NCBI GenBank assembly: GCA_964020085.1
Contig: OZ026606.1
Location: 15,030,849-15,094,848 of the forward strand
Direction of reading: 5' to 3'
Origin: Micromussa lordhowensis
Taxonomy: Eukaryota; Cnidaria; Anthozoa; Scleractinia; Lobophylliidae
DNA: 64,000 nt
Part shown: in pieces, positions 33,186 to 44,522 of the stretch
Layout of the letters: each line of letters opens with the position of its first letter
Position numbering within the stretch: position 1 is the stretch's first letter
Program-made: the position numbers and the translations under genes
The notes under the pieces: generated by a model
The model's input: the letters and a program-made list of their open reading frames with translations, nothing else
Told to the model about the DNA's origin: nothing
Databases searched by the model: none

Positions 33186-33612
33186 ATTGGACAGGTTGGT
33201 CAATAAAGGATTTATTATATGGCTTTCGGGAAAATTTTTCATGCCGGACATGGTGGGTACTCCCGAGCGGGCTAGAGCTCCATCTTACCCGCTCGGGTAG
33301 CCGAAGTGGAGGTGGCTAGCGGTGTATCCACCGCTAGCCACCGACACAGAGGTGAATAGTTGTTAATTATTATATGGCTAGCTCCCTGAGCGGGCAAGAT
33401 GCGTAAGATTGGCTACCCGAGCGGGTAAGATGGAGCTCTAGCCCGCTCGGGAGTACCCACCGTGTCCGGCATGAAAAATTTTCCTGAAAGCCATATAATA
33501 AATCCTTTATTGACCAACCTTGTTCGGTCAAGATGGCTGGATATTGGCCTCTTGTTTTTTTGCGAGTATAAACACGCAAAAAAAAACTTTGCCAATATGC
33601 AGCCATCTTGAC
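33186..33612. repeat. long foldback element near the HYDIN start
   Basis: Arms 33186-33302 and 33411-33527 (about 117 nt) are close inverts containing GGTGGGTACTCCCGAGCGGG and CTCCATCTTACCCGCTCGGG. A smaller inverted pair (GTCAAGATGGCTG...CAGCCATCTTGAC) follows at 33527-33612. A fragment of the same family is at 57785-57966. Confidence 0.75.
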
Positions 33613-33803
33613 TTTACACTTGGTCAATAACCAATAACCCATATAACCACCCAGAATAGAGACGAACGATTTGCAAGTTTTAGTTTATACTAAAACAGTG
33701 AGAGAATAAACACCAAAAACAAATTAATTTGGATGATTTCTTCACTTTTCACGGATGCAAATCGGACGCCATTTTCTCTCGAGTTGCTCGGAGGTAAATA
33801 GTT

Positions 33804-34106
33804 AACAATTATCCTGCGAAATCGCGCGGAATATCGTCTGATACTTAGCTGACGAGGCCGTAGGCCGAGTCGGCTAAAATCAGACGATATTCCGCGAGAT
33901 TGAGCAGGATAATTGTTTTATTATTCAACAAATTGATAACAAAACAACCTAACATTTTTATATCTCTCTGTCGACATTTTCTCACTTCACTTTTTCTTCC
34001 CACGTACGAAGCTACGTATGCCGTCGGATATCTGTTACCTGCGGATGACAAATATCGAGAGCATCATGACCATATTTGGATAGTGTTACAATTTGTTGAA
34101 TAATAT
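33804..34106. repeat. palindromic MITE pair, copy 1 (ACAATTATCCTGCGAAAT family)
   Basis: Left half: GGAATATCGTCTGATACTTA mirrored by CAGACGATATTCCGCG. Right half is bounded by TTATTCAACAAATTG and CAATTTGTTGAATAA. The same two-part unit recurs at 57277-57577, including CCCACGTACGAAGCTACGTA. Confidence 0.7.
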
Positions 34107-34181
34107 CACGGGATGATCCGGAGTTTGACGAGCCAATCAGCGCGCGCCATCAACGCTAGCCACTGTCTTAGTATATACTAA

Positions 34182-34297
34182 TTAACAATTATTCCACAAG
34201 CGCGCGTTGGATATGAGATGGTAGATAGCCAACGAGGCGCCGAGTTGGCTATAATAATCTCATATCCAACAAGGGCGAGTGGAATAATTGTTTTATT
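34182..34297. repeat. palindromic MITE, TAACAATTATTCC family, copy 2
   Basis: GTTGGATATGAGATGGTAGA pairs with the inverted TAATAATCTCATATCCAAC; ends AACAATTATTCC and GGAATAATTGTT as in the copy at 6186-6303. Confidence 0.7.
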
Positions 34298-34542
34298 AAA
34301 AACGCCCCAAAAATAGAGAAACTAGACTTTCAAACAAAAATAAAAACGCCTCAAAAGAATCACGCGTACGCTTACCATATTCGCAGAGCATGGTATAATG
34401 TCTCATCGCCCATGATGGCTAAGCCAATGAAAACTCTCGATTTGTATTATCCAAAGATCCAGTTTTTAATAGTGGAAGATATCAGGAGCCTGAAGATATA
34501 AACAACTATCGGAATGGGAGGAACATTTGTTTGAGAAGGGGT

Positions 34543-34585
34543 CTTAGGGGTCTTAAAATAGTAGGGTGCTTTTAAGACCCCTAAG
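34543..34585. repeat. perfect 16-bp hairpin
   Basis: CTTAGGGGTCTTAAAA (34543-34558) and TTTTAAGACCCCTAAG (34570-34585) are exact inverts with an 11-nt loop. Could act as a transcript end or be a repeat remnant. Confidence 0.5.
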
Positions 34586-35046
34586 AAAATAACCTCCTAC
34601 TCCGGTAGTGGGCCATGATTAAGAGAGCCCGGTTGTTAATAGAACGAAGTGTTTAACCTTTCATTGGCCGCTAAACATGAAGGAAAAACGATTTCTACTT
34701 AGCAAATGTCACAAATGTTTTCTTTAGTTAAGTGCAATGTTTTGAAAAATAAATTTCCTCAAACTGACTTGCACGCGGTCATCTTAGCTGTGCGTTTTGC
34801 GAAATTCGGACCACTTAGGGAGCCAATCAGAATTCTCTACAGTGCAGTTCGCTATAAAATGAAACTAAACGTGGCTAGATGGCTGGAAAACAAATTGCCA
34901 AATTCCTTTCTACGTAAATCGCACTTTATTAGATTCAGTATACTTTTCGTACGTTTTACCTTTTTTGTCATTAGTGTAACAGTTGCCTTTCCTCTTAAAC
35001 TTAAAATGTACAAACAAATAACTCCATCTGACGTCATAGTAACTCT

Positions 35047-36987
35047 TCACTCTTCACCAGTCCCTTTCTCACTGGTCTCATCTGCGTCGTGAATTGCCCC
35101 CAAAAAACCTTGCACGCGATTCCTTAGTTGACTTTCTATTTGCGTTTGTTCACTGAACAGAACGTCGGAAAGACAGCCGCGCTTAAATATGGAAAGCCTC
35201 TTCTTTTTGTGAGCCTGCTTCTCTTTATCCGGCCTTTTGTCAGCATTGTTTGGTAACATCATGATTTTAGCATGAAGATAGGCAGAATTGTTACTCACTT
35301 CATGCTTGTCCTCTGCCTTAATCGAAGCGCAATTCTGTGAGGGCTTATGATGATCTCTCGGTGTGAGCGATTTTCGACCACTTGATAACCCATGTAAGCT
35401 ACTTTTTGGTAACGCAACACTTATCTTTCTTCCACGTTTTGTTTTTGTACCTTCATTAGTGTATAATGCTGCACCATACGTGTTATTTCCTGTCACTTCA
35501 GCGCCTTTATCGCCTCTTTTACTCTGGGCCAGGTGTTGCGCTTCGTTGTCGTTGCGCTGAGAGGCCGCACGTTCCCTAAAAGAACATTCACCAACTGACT
35601 CTGTAGGGTGAACATCACGTCCTTCCCCTCGTTCCTCTAATATGTTCGTAAAATCTTCGTTTTTCAGTATATCGCAGGAACTTGACACCAATGACTTCTT
35701 GTTGTCCATGTAGGCAATTCTGATCAGATCCCAACCTTTTCTGGCTGTGGTCGCGCCCTTAGCACAAACCGAATCTAATTCTAAATTCTGACCTCCTCCA
35801 ATCTGATTTTCCACTGCTGGAATCTCTATGTACGCTTGATCTTGGCAGGTAGTAGAAAATTTGGAGTCACGATAGTCTGGTTCGGAGATTTTAGTTTCCT
35901 TTGGCTGCACATGTACAAAGCTGGATTCTCCTTGTAGTGGATCTTGATGAGATGAAATCCTGTCACTGCTTCCTCGTGATATTTGACACTCAGATGAAGC
36001 ATTGGCATCACATGATTGATGCACACTGCTGTGTGATGTCTCATGCTCTGGCGAAGTTTGCATCAGATCAATGTCACGTGACGCCTCTTTAACAGTTGCA
36101 TGGGACAGACTTGTATCAATCGCATCGACATCATCGACTGTGGTATCTGATTTTTCTTTGTCTGTCCATGCAAACCTTACTGAAGCATTCTCCCTACCAC
36201 CAGAGTGGGTGACCCCCTTGCTTCTTTCGACTTTTGAAGACGAAATTTGAGAAATGTCAAGTTCCAATTTCTTCGGAGAATATTGTTGTGGACTTGCACT
36301 ATATCGTCTTTTGCTGAACTCTCCTGGTGTCCCTGTTCGGGGTGTGACCCTTGGTGGTGCTGAACGGATTCTCTTTCCCTTAATTGAAGTATTGCTGCTT
36401 GATTTACCAGCTTTGTCTGTTGAGCGTTCGTTCCGCATCTCGGTAAGATGCTGCTGCTCCCAGGGTTCAAATCCACCACTACCTTCTTGAGACAAACTCA
36501 AACTAGAGACCGTCTCATGATCGACTTCGGGTGGTTTTCTGCAAGCATAACGCGCACATCGTTGGAATCTCGAAAGAGTTTCCAAGTCGTCCTCAGCTTG
36601 TAGAATTCGCACCAGTTGACTCAATCTCTCAAGTTTCCTACGAGGAAGTTCTGCCTTGGTCGGCTGAGGTCCGGTGTAAAAGCGCTTTCTGTAAGAATCA
36701 GATTCTGTTATCAGAGTCGCGGCAGAGAACACTCGATGACAATTCCAATAATCGTTTTCGGCTTTTTTCATTTCTTTTTCAAGTACTTCTCTTTGCTTTT
36801 GAAAATTGCGTTTCATTTGTTTGGTTTCCATATCGATGATTTGCAGTTTTTGCTCAAGTTTCCTTCGCTCTACCAAGTTAACGTGGTAGCAGGCGTAAGC
36901 GGCAGACAAATCGGCCGGAAGGACTTTCTCTTTCGCGGTCTTTTTTTGAACTTTAACTTCCGGTCGAAATAATAATTGACAGTCCAT
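35047..36987 (-). CDS. unknown 646-aa protein, N-terminal coiled coil, disordered tail
   Basis: An uninterrupted 646-codon frame starting MDCQLLFRPEVKVQKKTAKE and ending in TGA at 35047-35049. Residues about 28-82 (YHVNLVERRKLEQKLQIIDM and on to KEMKKAEND) predict a coiled coil; about 110-150 is a second helical stretch (ERLSQLVRILQAEDDLETLS). From about 155 to 600 it is rich in Ser, Thr, Glu and Lys and probably disordered, with RKISVALPKSSLHGLSSGRK near residue 520. A basic patch (AHKKKRLSIFKRG) precedes a helical C terminus (ESQLRNRVQGFLGAIHDADE). I do not recognise the family; the CYHV-helix start faintly recalls vertebrate CCDC190, which is not enough to name it. It lies head-to-tail upstream of HYDIN. 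Single-exon structure is possible, but untranslated exons cannot be excluded. Confidence 0.75.
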   Translation of the reverse strand: MDCQLLFRPEVKVQKKTAKEKVLPADLSAAYACYHVNLVERRKLEQKLQIIDMETKQMKRNFQKQREVLEKEMKKAENDYWNCHRVFSAATLITESDSYRKRFYTGPQPTKAELPRRKLERLSQLVRILQAEDDLETLSRFQRCARYACRKPPEVDHETVSSLSLSQEGSGGFEPWEQQHLTEMRNERSTDKAGKSSSNTSIKGKRIRSAPPRVTPRTGTPGEFSKRRYSASPQQYSPKKLELDISQISSSKVERSKGVTHSGGRENASVRFAWTDKEKSDTTVDDVDAIDTSLSHATVKEASRDIDLMQTSPEHETSHSSVHQSCDANASSECQISRGSSDRISSHQDPLQGESSFVHVQPKETKISEPDYRDSKFSTTCQDQAYIEIPAVENQIGGGQNLELDSVCAKGATTARKGWDLIRIAYMDNKKSLVSSSCDILKNEDFTNILEERGEGRDVHPTESVGECSFRERAASQRNDNEAQHLAQSKRGDKGAEVTGNNTYGAALYTNEGTKTKRGRKISVALPKSSLHGLSSGRKSLTPRDHHKPSQNCASIKAEDKHEVSNNSAYLHAKIMMLPNNADKRPDKEKQAHKKKRLSIFKRGCLSDVLFSEQTQIESQLRNRVQGFLGAIHDADETSEKGTGEE

Positions 36988-37322
36988 TGAAAAAAGAATT
37001 GAAGTTACTCAGCCAGCTGAGCAATTCTACGGTTGTTCTTCATTCCTTGATAGATTCAATGATCTAGCATTGAGCAAAGATTTTGTCTCCACAGTGTAAA
37101 AACTGTATACCGCAGCTCACGCCAAGCGCGTGCCAAAGTTTCGTCACAAACGATTAGTTCGTGCGTAAGTCTCGGATGTCACGATATCTCTTTTTGAGAT
37201 TTTGTTCGGTTGTAAATGTTACCTCTCAAATAAAGGTAATTATAATCTGACTCTAATAGGGTAAGGAAGAAACACCAAAAAGGTACTTAGGTACTGCTAT
37301 ATCTCCGCTCTCGTTTGTTTTA

Positions 37323-37666
37323 CTTGTTATCAGTAAGGGTTTCTTAAAACTTTTGACGATAAAAATCAACGGTAAAATACGACGTTTCGACCGCGCTTCG
37401 GTCATTATCAAGTGAAGCTAAAAAAAGTAATGGTAGAATTATATATAGATTTGCACGTAAGAGACAATTCGTGCAAAAGTTTTTAATTAGCTTTTTACGA
37501 ATTTTTATTATTTTATTTTTTTTTTTTACACCTGCAAAAATTTTTTAAATTCTTAATACTTCTTACGTGCATATCTATATATAATTCTACCATTACATTT
37601 TTTAGCTTCACTTGATAATGACCGAAGCGCGGTCGAAACGTCGTATTTTACCGTTGATTTTTATCG
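37323..37666. mobile_element. Penelope-like retroelement fragment with inverted terminal copies and 14-bp TSD
   Basis: TCTCGTTTGTTTTA flanks it exactly at 37309-37322 and 37667-37680. After a ~32-bp tail come inverted arms of about 110 nt (from 37355 and to 37666) carrying, outward, TTGATAATGA, a GACCG/CGGTC stem and GAAACGTC: a hammerhead-like core with a degenerate first box. Same architecture as 13599-14011 with different sequence. No reverse transcriptase ORF. Confidence 0.6.
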
Positions 37667-40227
37667 TCTCGTTTGTTTTAAATTTTTATAAGTGCAAAAA
37701 ATCGGGAGCTTACCGTATATCCTCGAATTAGCGCCTCCTCTCAAATAATCGACATCGACCGTCACAATGGATGGCTAAAGGGGTTATATTACATAGTTCT
37801 TCAAGAGAGTCAGGATCCTTCTGAGACTTCTAAGGGCCTGACACATACATATCTGACCACGATTTGGAGAAAAATTTAGTAAGCGCCCCTCCCCCCTCGA
37901 TTGAGAGCCTCCCTCGAATAAGCGCCCCCTAAGATAAGTCAGGTAAAAATCAGCTATGTTTTTCGTCACGGATGCTTGTTTAGTCGGTGAACAAGCACAC
38001 TTGAGAGATGTTTCGAGGAATAACTTGCCGAACGCGCGGTAGAGTCAAGACAGGCTTACGCGGACAAAAGCAAGATGGGTCGAGAAAGGAGCCAGTACAT
38101 ATATATATAGAAACTAACGCCTAGAGAATTTATTCAAGACGCAATCAGTGTTCACACCCCTAGTCTCCTACGCAGAATCTCTTTGGACTCACTCACGCAA
38201 GGACCCAAAGAATGCGAAGGAGGCTACCGCACCCATCCTGTTCCTCTTTTGATAACCTTTTGCTGTCTCTCCAAAAATGTCAAAATTTGTGAGATTCCCA
38301 ACCTAACCAAGTTGAACTTAAATACTGACGAAATTCTATTTTATTATGCCAAAATTTAAACCTCAATGGGCAGTACTAGGATTTAGCTATAGGACTTCTG
38401 CTGTTATTACACATATACGAATGACCATACATTAATTAAAGAGTTTCTGATTTACAGACTTCAATATTGCACCACCTAAGTAATAATAGTAGTAGACTGT
38501 CAAATTCCTTTTGCGATCGGTTTCGCGCTCTGAGCACATTTTTATCGCTCCAGCTCGGCTTTCGCACCCCAACATCATTACTCTCTCACTTGAGATTAGA
38601 CACTAACTTGGCCTCATCCCTGATCTGCAGAACGAAACATAGATAACCGTGACAATAGATAGTCGTAGCAAGAAAGCTGTATCAATGGTGAAAGACTAGA
38701 AAGCGTGGACCCAAAAGGGCGCAGACTATTTTTCTTAAGTAGTACTTCCAATATACATAAGGAAAACGTGCTCGTGGTTCAAAAACCCACACTCTATACA
38801 AAGAAATCTTCTACTCATTGCACAACAACGCGAGTTTATGATAATTGATAATAAACCATCATGAAGCATTTCTCAGCTAAGGCTAAAGCACAATACGCGT
38901 GGGAGGGTACTTCTGTAAACAGTACGTATAGTGTTCTTTCAAACAGTATCTTGTGCGCAAAATTAAACAGACATTCTTCCGATGTCTCTCATGGAAAGTA
39001 ACGTAAAGGGACTCTCGGACTTCAACAGACGCTGTTAGAAATGAATTTTAAAAGCAGCTGAAAAAAAAAACACTTCACTACATTCAATTTTTTTTCGTAT
39101 TGGATGAGCGTTGTATAACCAAGTAAATTCAGTGATATCATTATAATTATGCAATTCTTTTAGCTGCAGTTATAGAAGACAAGTTCCAAAACAACTTTTT
39201 AGATACACCTTGAAAGACAAACTTACGTCAAATAAAAATTTTCCGATTACAGTGTAATAGTAGCAGCCGCAATTTTCAGCTACAGCCATGATAGGTCGTG
39301 ATAATAACCGATCGTTTCAAAGCCTTTTTATTTAAATAAATTTCTAGCGTGCGTGTTTTAAAAACGTTTCCGGTAGTTTCGTGCGGTATTTCATGCATGC
39401 TTTAAAAACTAGCCTTTTTCTGCGGTTTGAAACGTGTTTGAGTGAAAGTACTTTCTAAAAACCGATAACACTTAGAATTTGCAAAGATCCAGGTGATGCA
39501 AGGCTTTTATAGACATGATGGGGGGTCCATAATGCATTAAATCCGACATACAGAAGAGATAGGTAAAATACTTCATGGCTTTTTTTAAGATCACAGTCGA
39601 CTATAACCATGTGTTAGGTGATAAGAGTGCATGATTGAAATATCTTTTGAACAATATTTCATGTATGATAATCCATCAAATGTTTCCGCTGGCCCGCGAT
39701 TGGTCTAAACGCGTCACGTGACTGAATGTGCCCCTAGCTGGTACTTGGGAAAACCCACGCTCTATACACACTTTATACACTTTATTATTTTTAAATTAAA
39801 TTTACAAAAAAAGGGCATGCTAGTTGGCAACTAGCAAAGAATAATCTAGGCGAGTCGTGCCTTAATAGCCGAATTACAAAAATATACGAAAACAGAAGTT
39901 AACTAATAAAGTAGAAGGGAAAAGACAGTATTACATAATGACAAGGAACAAAAACTGTTTCATTGACCTAATCTGTATTTAAAATATTAAAGGTACAGGT
40001 ATATTTGGAAGAGGACAGATTAGGAGAAGTATTACCAGGATTTTACATTTTGTATAATCTCAGATAAAACTATATAAGAATCTTGCAAAACCTAAACTGT
40101 TGAATAAAATTTGTTTGAGTTTTCTTTTAAACGCATTCATGGAAAGATTTCTTGATGCTTGGTATTTCATTCCACTCCTATTCGAGAGAAGGAATTTGCT
40201 TGAACGAATACTCCGAGTGATATTCCC

Positions 40228-40475
40228 CAATTTTCAAAACTGTGCGTGCTACGAAAAATATTTGAAGGACAGTAAACACATACAATAGCCTCCATTTGGC
40301 GCGAAAATATATTTGTCCTTAGTCATTATCTGTTCCTCGAAGCTCCCAGCTTTAGTCGAGCTTCGCTCTCGGAAAACTGTTTGTTTCGCGGAACAGATAA
40401 TGTGCGACCGCAGACAAATCATGATCTGAGAACACATTTTCAGTTGCGCCAAATGGAGGCTATTGTTTATATACT
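40228..40475. repeat. MITE, ACAATAGCCTCCATTTGGCGC family
   Basis: Exact inverted ends ACAATAGCCTCCATTTGGCG (about 40283) and CGCCAAATGGAGGCTATTGT (about 40448). Inside, ATTATCTGTTCC and GGAACAGATAAT pair. The left flank CCCCAATTTTCAAAACTG matches the right flank of the copies near 6670 and 57770 in inverse orientation. Confidence 0.7.
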
Positions 40476-43340
40476 ACCAGCTGTATTTTACAACTTGAAA
40501 TATATAAAGTGAAGGACCTTCTTAGACTATTTCTGGGGGAATTCAAAGGGGCAGTTCTTACGCTAATCGGTTCCCCAAATTAGCTCTGTTAGTCGCGTTA
40601 GTTCTTCGGAGGAACGAAGCAAATTTCAAACATCTCACTTACATTAATTGATTAATCAATCAGTCATCTCAAAACAAAGGAAACGGAATCCATGGTCGAC
40701 CAGAATATTTTATTACTGACAGGCGTGATCTTGGGTGGGTCGAGAAGGAGAAGGCTAATTTAGCGGTTCCTTTTGGCTAATTAGGTTCAATAACCTTATA
40801 TTTCTGTGCAACTGGAGTTCTGTCGCCGTTCTGTAAGTTTACAAACATAAAAACCCATGTTTGTTATCTCTTTCTCTTTCTAGCTGCATGTTTACAGACT
40901 CCTGTCAAACTCAAGGTTAGGTTTGAATTGTCTTGGAGAACGAGGAAGTAACACATGTAACACATGGTGTTACCGAGTTACTGGTTAACCCTGTTTATCT
41001 CGAAATATCTGTGTCTAGCATATGTTGTGAGGGGCAAATGTTAATTATCCCGCGAGAACTGGCGGTATCTATCTACGGGTGACCTCTATTCCAGTGGGCA
41101 CAGACGTGTGAATAAAATGACTGTTTTTATACCAGAGACGCATAATCAGCCCAGACGAATTATGCGTCTTATTTTTTAGGTCAAGCACCCAAGACGCACT
41201 AAGCCCTCTGTGCGTCGTTAAAGCCCGGGCCCTGCGTAGAAGGCGTAACACGAGGGAGGAGAAGGCAAAGCGCGGATAGAAGGAAGCCGATTTGCCCCCC
41301 TACCCCCTTCCCGTGCAACGCAGGCTATACAAAAGCAGATAGTTAGTCTAGACGAATTTTCCTTTTTCAGCTGCCTGACTATACAATGACTACAATGACA
41401 ATACACTACATGACTACCTAACCATCTGGACGCATAACTGATTCATCTGTCGCCCGTCTATATGATACACGTAGAAAGATCCATCCGTAACAGCCAAGTT
41501 TGTGTCTTAGACTATTGACAAAAACATAAATATAAGATGGTTCGTTTGTCTTGCGTCCTTCTTCTTAAAAAGACATGCACATCACCAGACGCACTAAAAA
41601 GAATTTGCCTAAGTTCGTTGAGACGTCGGACCATGCTAGCCTGTCCACCGACATTTGATTTTTTTTTTTTTTTTTGCTTCGAGTTATTTTTTTCGAGTGC
41701 CCTCGCGAGAGCGCGCGAGCGATGCTAGGGCACGAAAGCTAAAGCGAGCGTGGAGCGTGAAGGAGGCAGGATCATGCGTCTTTACTATAAAAATTGCCCA
41801 TCGACTGTGGTCCGTGAAAAAAAAACCACTATCACCCTCACAATGTCTGGGACTGGATAGAGCGAGGCGCCACAAACTGAAATCGCACGAGTCCAGGCTG
41901 CATAGGCAGCGAGGACTGTGAACAGATGCAGTGATCTACCCAGTTTTACTCAGGTGCCAAAAGTTCTTCAACCAGTTATTGAAAAACTTTACCCCTCTTC
42001 AAATATCCATGTACAACAACTACGGTCTAGTGGCCGTTTCTACAGTAACGCCAACGAAATGAGCTTTTAATCACAAATGACGATTAAATTTGCACGTGCC
42101 CTGGCTTGCGTAGTGTCCCGTATGCTGCTCCGATGTAACATTTTTTGTTATTTAATTCTTCTTAGCTCAGCTCAGACATACATGAGATTTAAGTAACAGC
42201 AGATCTCTTATGTACCAGTTGACAGATAAATGTGCAGGAATGTTGTTTATTATTTATACATAAACCTTTGTTTTTAAAAATTCTATTAATGTTTTGTTTA
42301 CTTTCTCACATCAGTTGTCAGTGATCATGGCCTCCCAAAAGTTAGTCCGACTAACGGCGTCGTCTCCAGTCATGTTCCTTATCCAGGCATGAGTTCTGGT
42401 TCGTAGATGTCATTTATGCACAAGGCTAAAAGAAGTAAGGTCGTCTCTAAGCCAAGATTAAAGTTATAACTAGAAGGTAAACGTGTACGTTTTATGCTGA
42501 AGATAGTGTAACGGTGTGTAAATTTTCGATCGCGATGCAAAGTTGCGAAAAAGAATGGTAAAACAAAAAAGAAGGAAAAGAACGGGGTGTAGTAGTCGAT
42601 ATTAACTGAGGATTTCAGATGACTCCGCGTGAAAATAATTAGTCATGCTTTTAGTTATATTAATGCCTTGTGAAAGCAAAGATGCTAATTTACCAAAATA
42701 CTTGTACATCAGCCTGTTCGTCTATTTTCGTCTACTTGCCAACAGGGGGTCTCTTCAGGGACAAAAGCACAGGCAACTCAAACGCGACCACTATAAATCA
42801 CGAAATTATAAACAAGTCTGTTCTCGATTTGTCGAATGCAAGATGCCACTGGTTTCTGCTCCAGAATGCTGGCATTAATGCAACCAGACCAAATGTCATT
42901 TCTACCCGTAAAGAGCAGATTCATTTACGTCGGACAATTTTAAAATTAAGGAAAGAAATATGAAGATTTTTTAGGACAGAAATTGAAACCAGAGAAGTCA
43001 TCCAGCCCATCCCATTGTCTGAACTTTGCCTAACAAGGAACGTATTTCATGACTGGGGTTTCTAAAATTTGTCTGATCCCGGTTAGCTAAAATTAGACTT
43101 CTCCATCATCCCAGAGACTGCTCATTGCGCGCCTTTGCATATCATAGCCCTCTACAGGTACATAGACTGTATCTTTTAAAGCATCGAATTTGTTGTTACT
43201 AAAATATTTCAGGCAGTATGCCTAGTCCGGGGCTGGCTGTCTGCCTTCATGTACCGTAATTTTTGCATGTTTAGTTGCTATGACGTTTTAACAAACAACC
43301 GAAATATATCAATAACTGACTGACTTACTGATTGGCTGGT

Positions 43341-43427
43341 TGGCTAGCAAGCTTCGGGCTGGCTGGCTGGCTACCTGACTAGCTAGCTGGCTAGCTGGCT
43401 AACTGGCTGACTGACTGACTGACTGAC
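43341..43427. repeat. CTGG/CTAG/GACT tetranucleotide microsatellite
   Basis: Imperfect 4-bp repeats: CTGGCTGGCTGG, AGCTAGCTGG, then ACTGACTGACTGACTGACT. Confidence 0.8.
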
Positions 43428-43687
43428 TAAATGAACCAATCAGCGAACAAAAAGAACGAATGGATGAATAATATGCATGAATAAATCAGTAAATATAAAA
43501 CCTAAGGAGTTTTCATTGGCTAGCTAAGCGATCATGGTAAATGAGCAATTATACCATGTTCCGACAAATATGGTAATTGTATGCGTAATGTTGGGGGGCA
43601 TTTTCATTTTTGCTGAAAAAATTCATTAGAAATATGAAACTTTATACAGTAGTGCTTTTCAAGTTTTGAAGACAACCTACCTTTCAT

Positions 43688-43779
43688 CTTCTCCGTTTTA
43701 GCTTTAATCGAGGAGCGGATGTGGCTGAAGTCCAGTGGAGAGACAAATCCACTTCTCGATTGAAGCTAAAACGGCGAAG
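43688..43779. ncRNA. 92-nt hairpin upstream of junctophilin (candidate small-RNA precursor)
   Basis: Arms 43688-43720 and 43747-43779 pair over 33 nt with about five differences, some G:U, and a 26-nt loop; core GTTTTAGCTT/AAGCTAAAAC. It lies about 370 bp above the junctophilin start. A foldback remnant is an equal alternative. Confidence 0.25.
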
Positions 43780-44146
43780 ATTAAAGATCGGCAAGGCAAG
43801 TCTTAATATCGAGGACAATGTCTTACGTCGGACTACTATTATTGGTTAATTTTATTTTAGTTTTCTATATTCTGGGGCGTTTTTAAAAACAATTATTCCA
43901 CTCAGGCTTGTCTATGCGATGGTTACAGCCAACGAGGCGCGTAGAATTCTAGAGATAATGCGGTTTTCATTAGAGGGCATGCGCACATGCTATGTCTAGA
44001 GCGAGTGGTGAAGTGTCAGTCAACTGAAACCCAAAGTCGACATCGTGTGGAGGCGGAGAGTGAGTTGTCCCGAGGATGGTTGAATACTAACTCGCTTTTC
44101 TGATCTAACCTTACTTGCTAGCGAGCTATGCTTGCCGCGGTTTATT

Positions 44147-44522
44147 ATGAGCGGTGGTCGCTTTGACTTTGAAGATGGTGGAACTTATTGCGGAGAATGG
44201 AAAAACAGCAAAGCGCACGGATATGGCATCTGCACGGGACCGAAAGGACAAGCTCGCTACGAAGGCTCTTGGCACAACGGATTCGAACTCAGCGGAGTTT
44301 ATGTTTGGCCAAATGGTCACCGTTTTGAGGGTGAATGGCTCAATGGCCGTAGACACGGACTCGGTGTTGAATACCGAGGAAAATGGACTTATCAAGGTGA
44401 ATGGGAAGAAGGATTCAAAGCTCGGTACGGAATACAGAAATCACAAAGTGGAGCTCGGTATGAAGGAAGCTGGACTTCTGGTCTGCAGGAAGGTTATGGA
44501 ATCGAAATTTACGCTGACGGAG
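44147..44522 (+). CDS. JPH: junctophilin exon 1
   Basis: Codons 1-125 plus one base. Encodes the first five MORN motifs and enters a 3.9-kb intron at GGAG|GTACGT. The ATG at 44147 begins the conserved MSGGRFDF; the in-frame codons above it are not conserved. Confidence 0.92.

Larger units (their letters stand above)
32917..35046. other. HYDIN upstream intergenic region, repeat-rich
   Basis: No gene seen. The first ~270 bp above the HYDIN start (32917-33185) are free of obvious repeats and should hold the promoter and 5' UTR. The remainder holds palindromic elements at 33186-33612, 33804-34106 and 34182-34297 and a hairpin at 34543-34585; 34590-35046 is unremarkable and includes the 3' end of the neighbouring gene. 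Confidence 0.6.
36988..44146. other. 7-kb gene-poor region
   Basis: Only short chance ORFs, none with a recognisable domain. Identified content: the Penelope-like insertion at 37323-37666, a composite MITE at 40228-40475, a run of CTGG/GACT repeats at 43341-43427, a hairpin at 43688-43779 and a partial MITE near 43888-43940. Between 37700 and 37930 CCTCGAATTAGCGCC occurs twice in direct order, hinting at another diverged repeat. Around 41100-41620 AAGACGCA/AGACGCA words recur. 38000-40200 and 41950-43300 look unique and non-coding to me. Confidence 0.6.

Noticed and set aside
35047..36987. Naming the 646-codon gene after CCDC190
   Set aside because: Only a short helical stretch looks similar; composition alone could explain it.
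41537..41921. Overlapping ORFs near 41537-41921
   Set aside because: Low-complexity T/F-rich and basic translations without conserved features.
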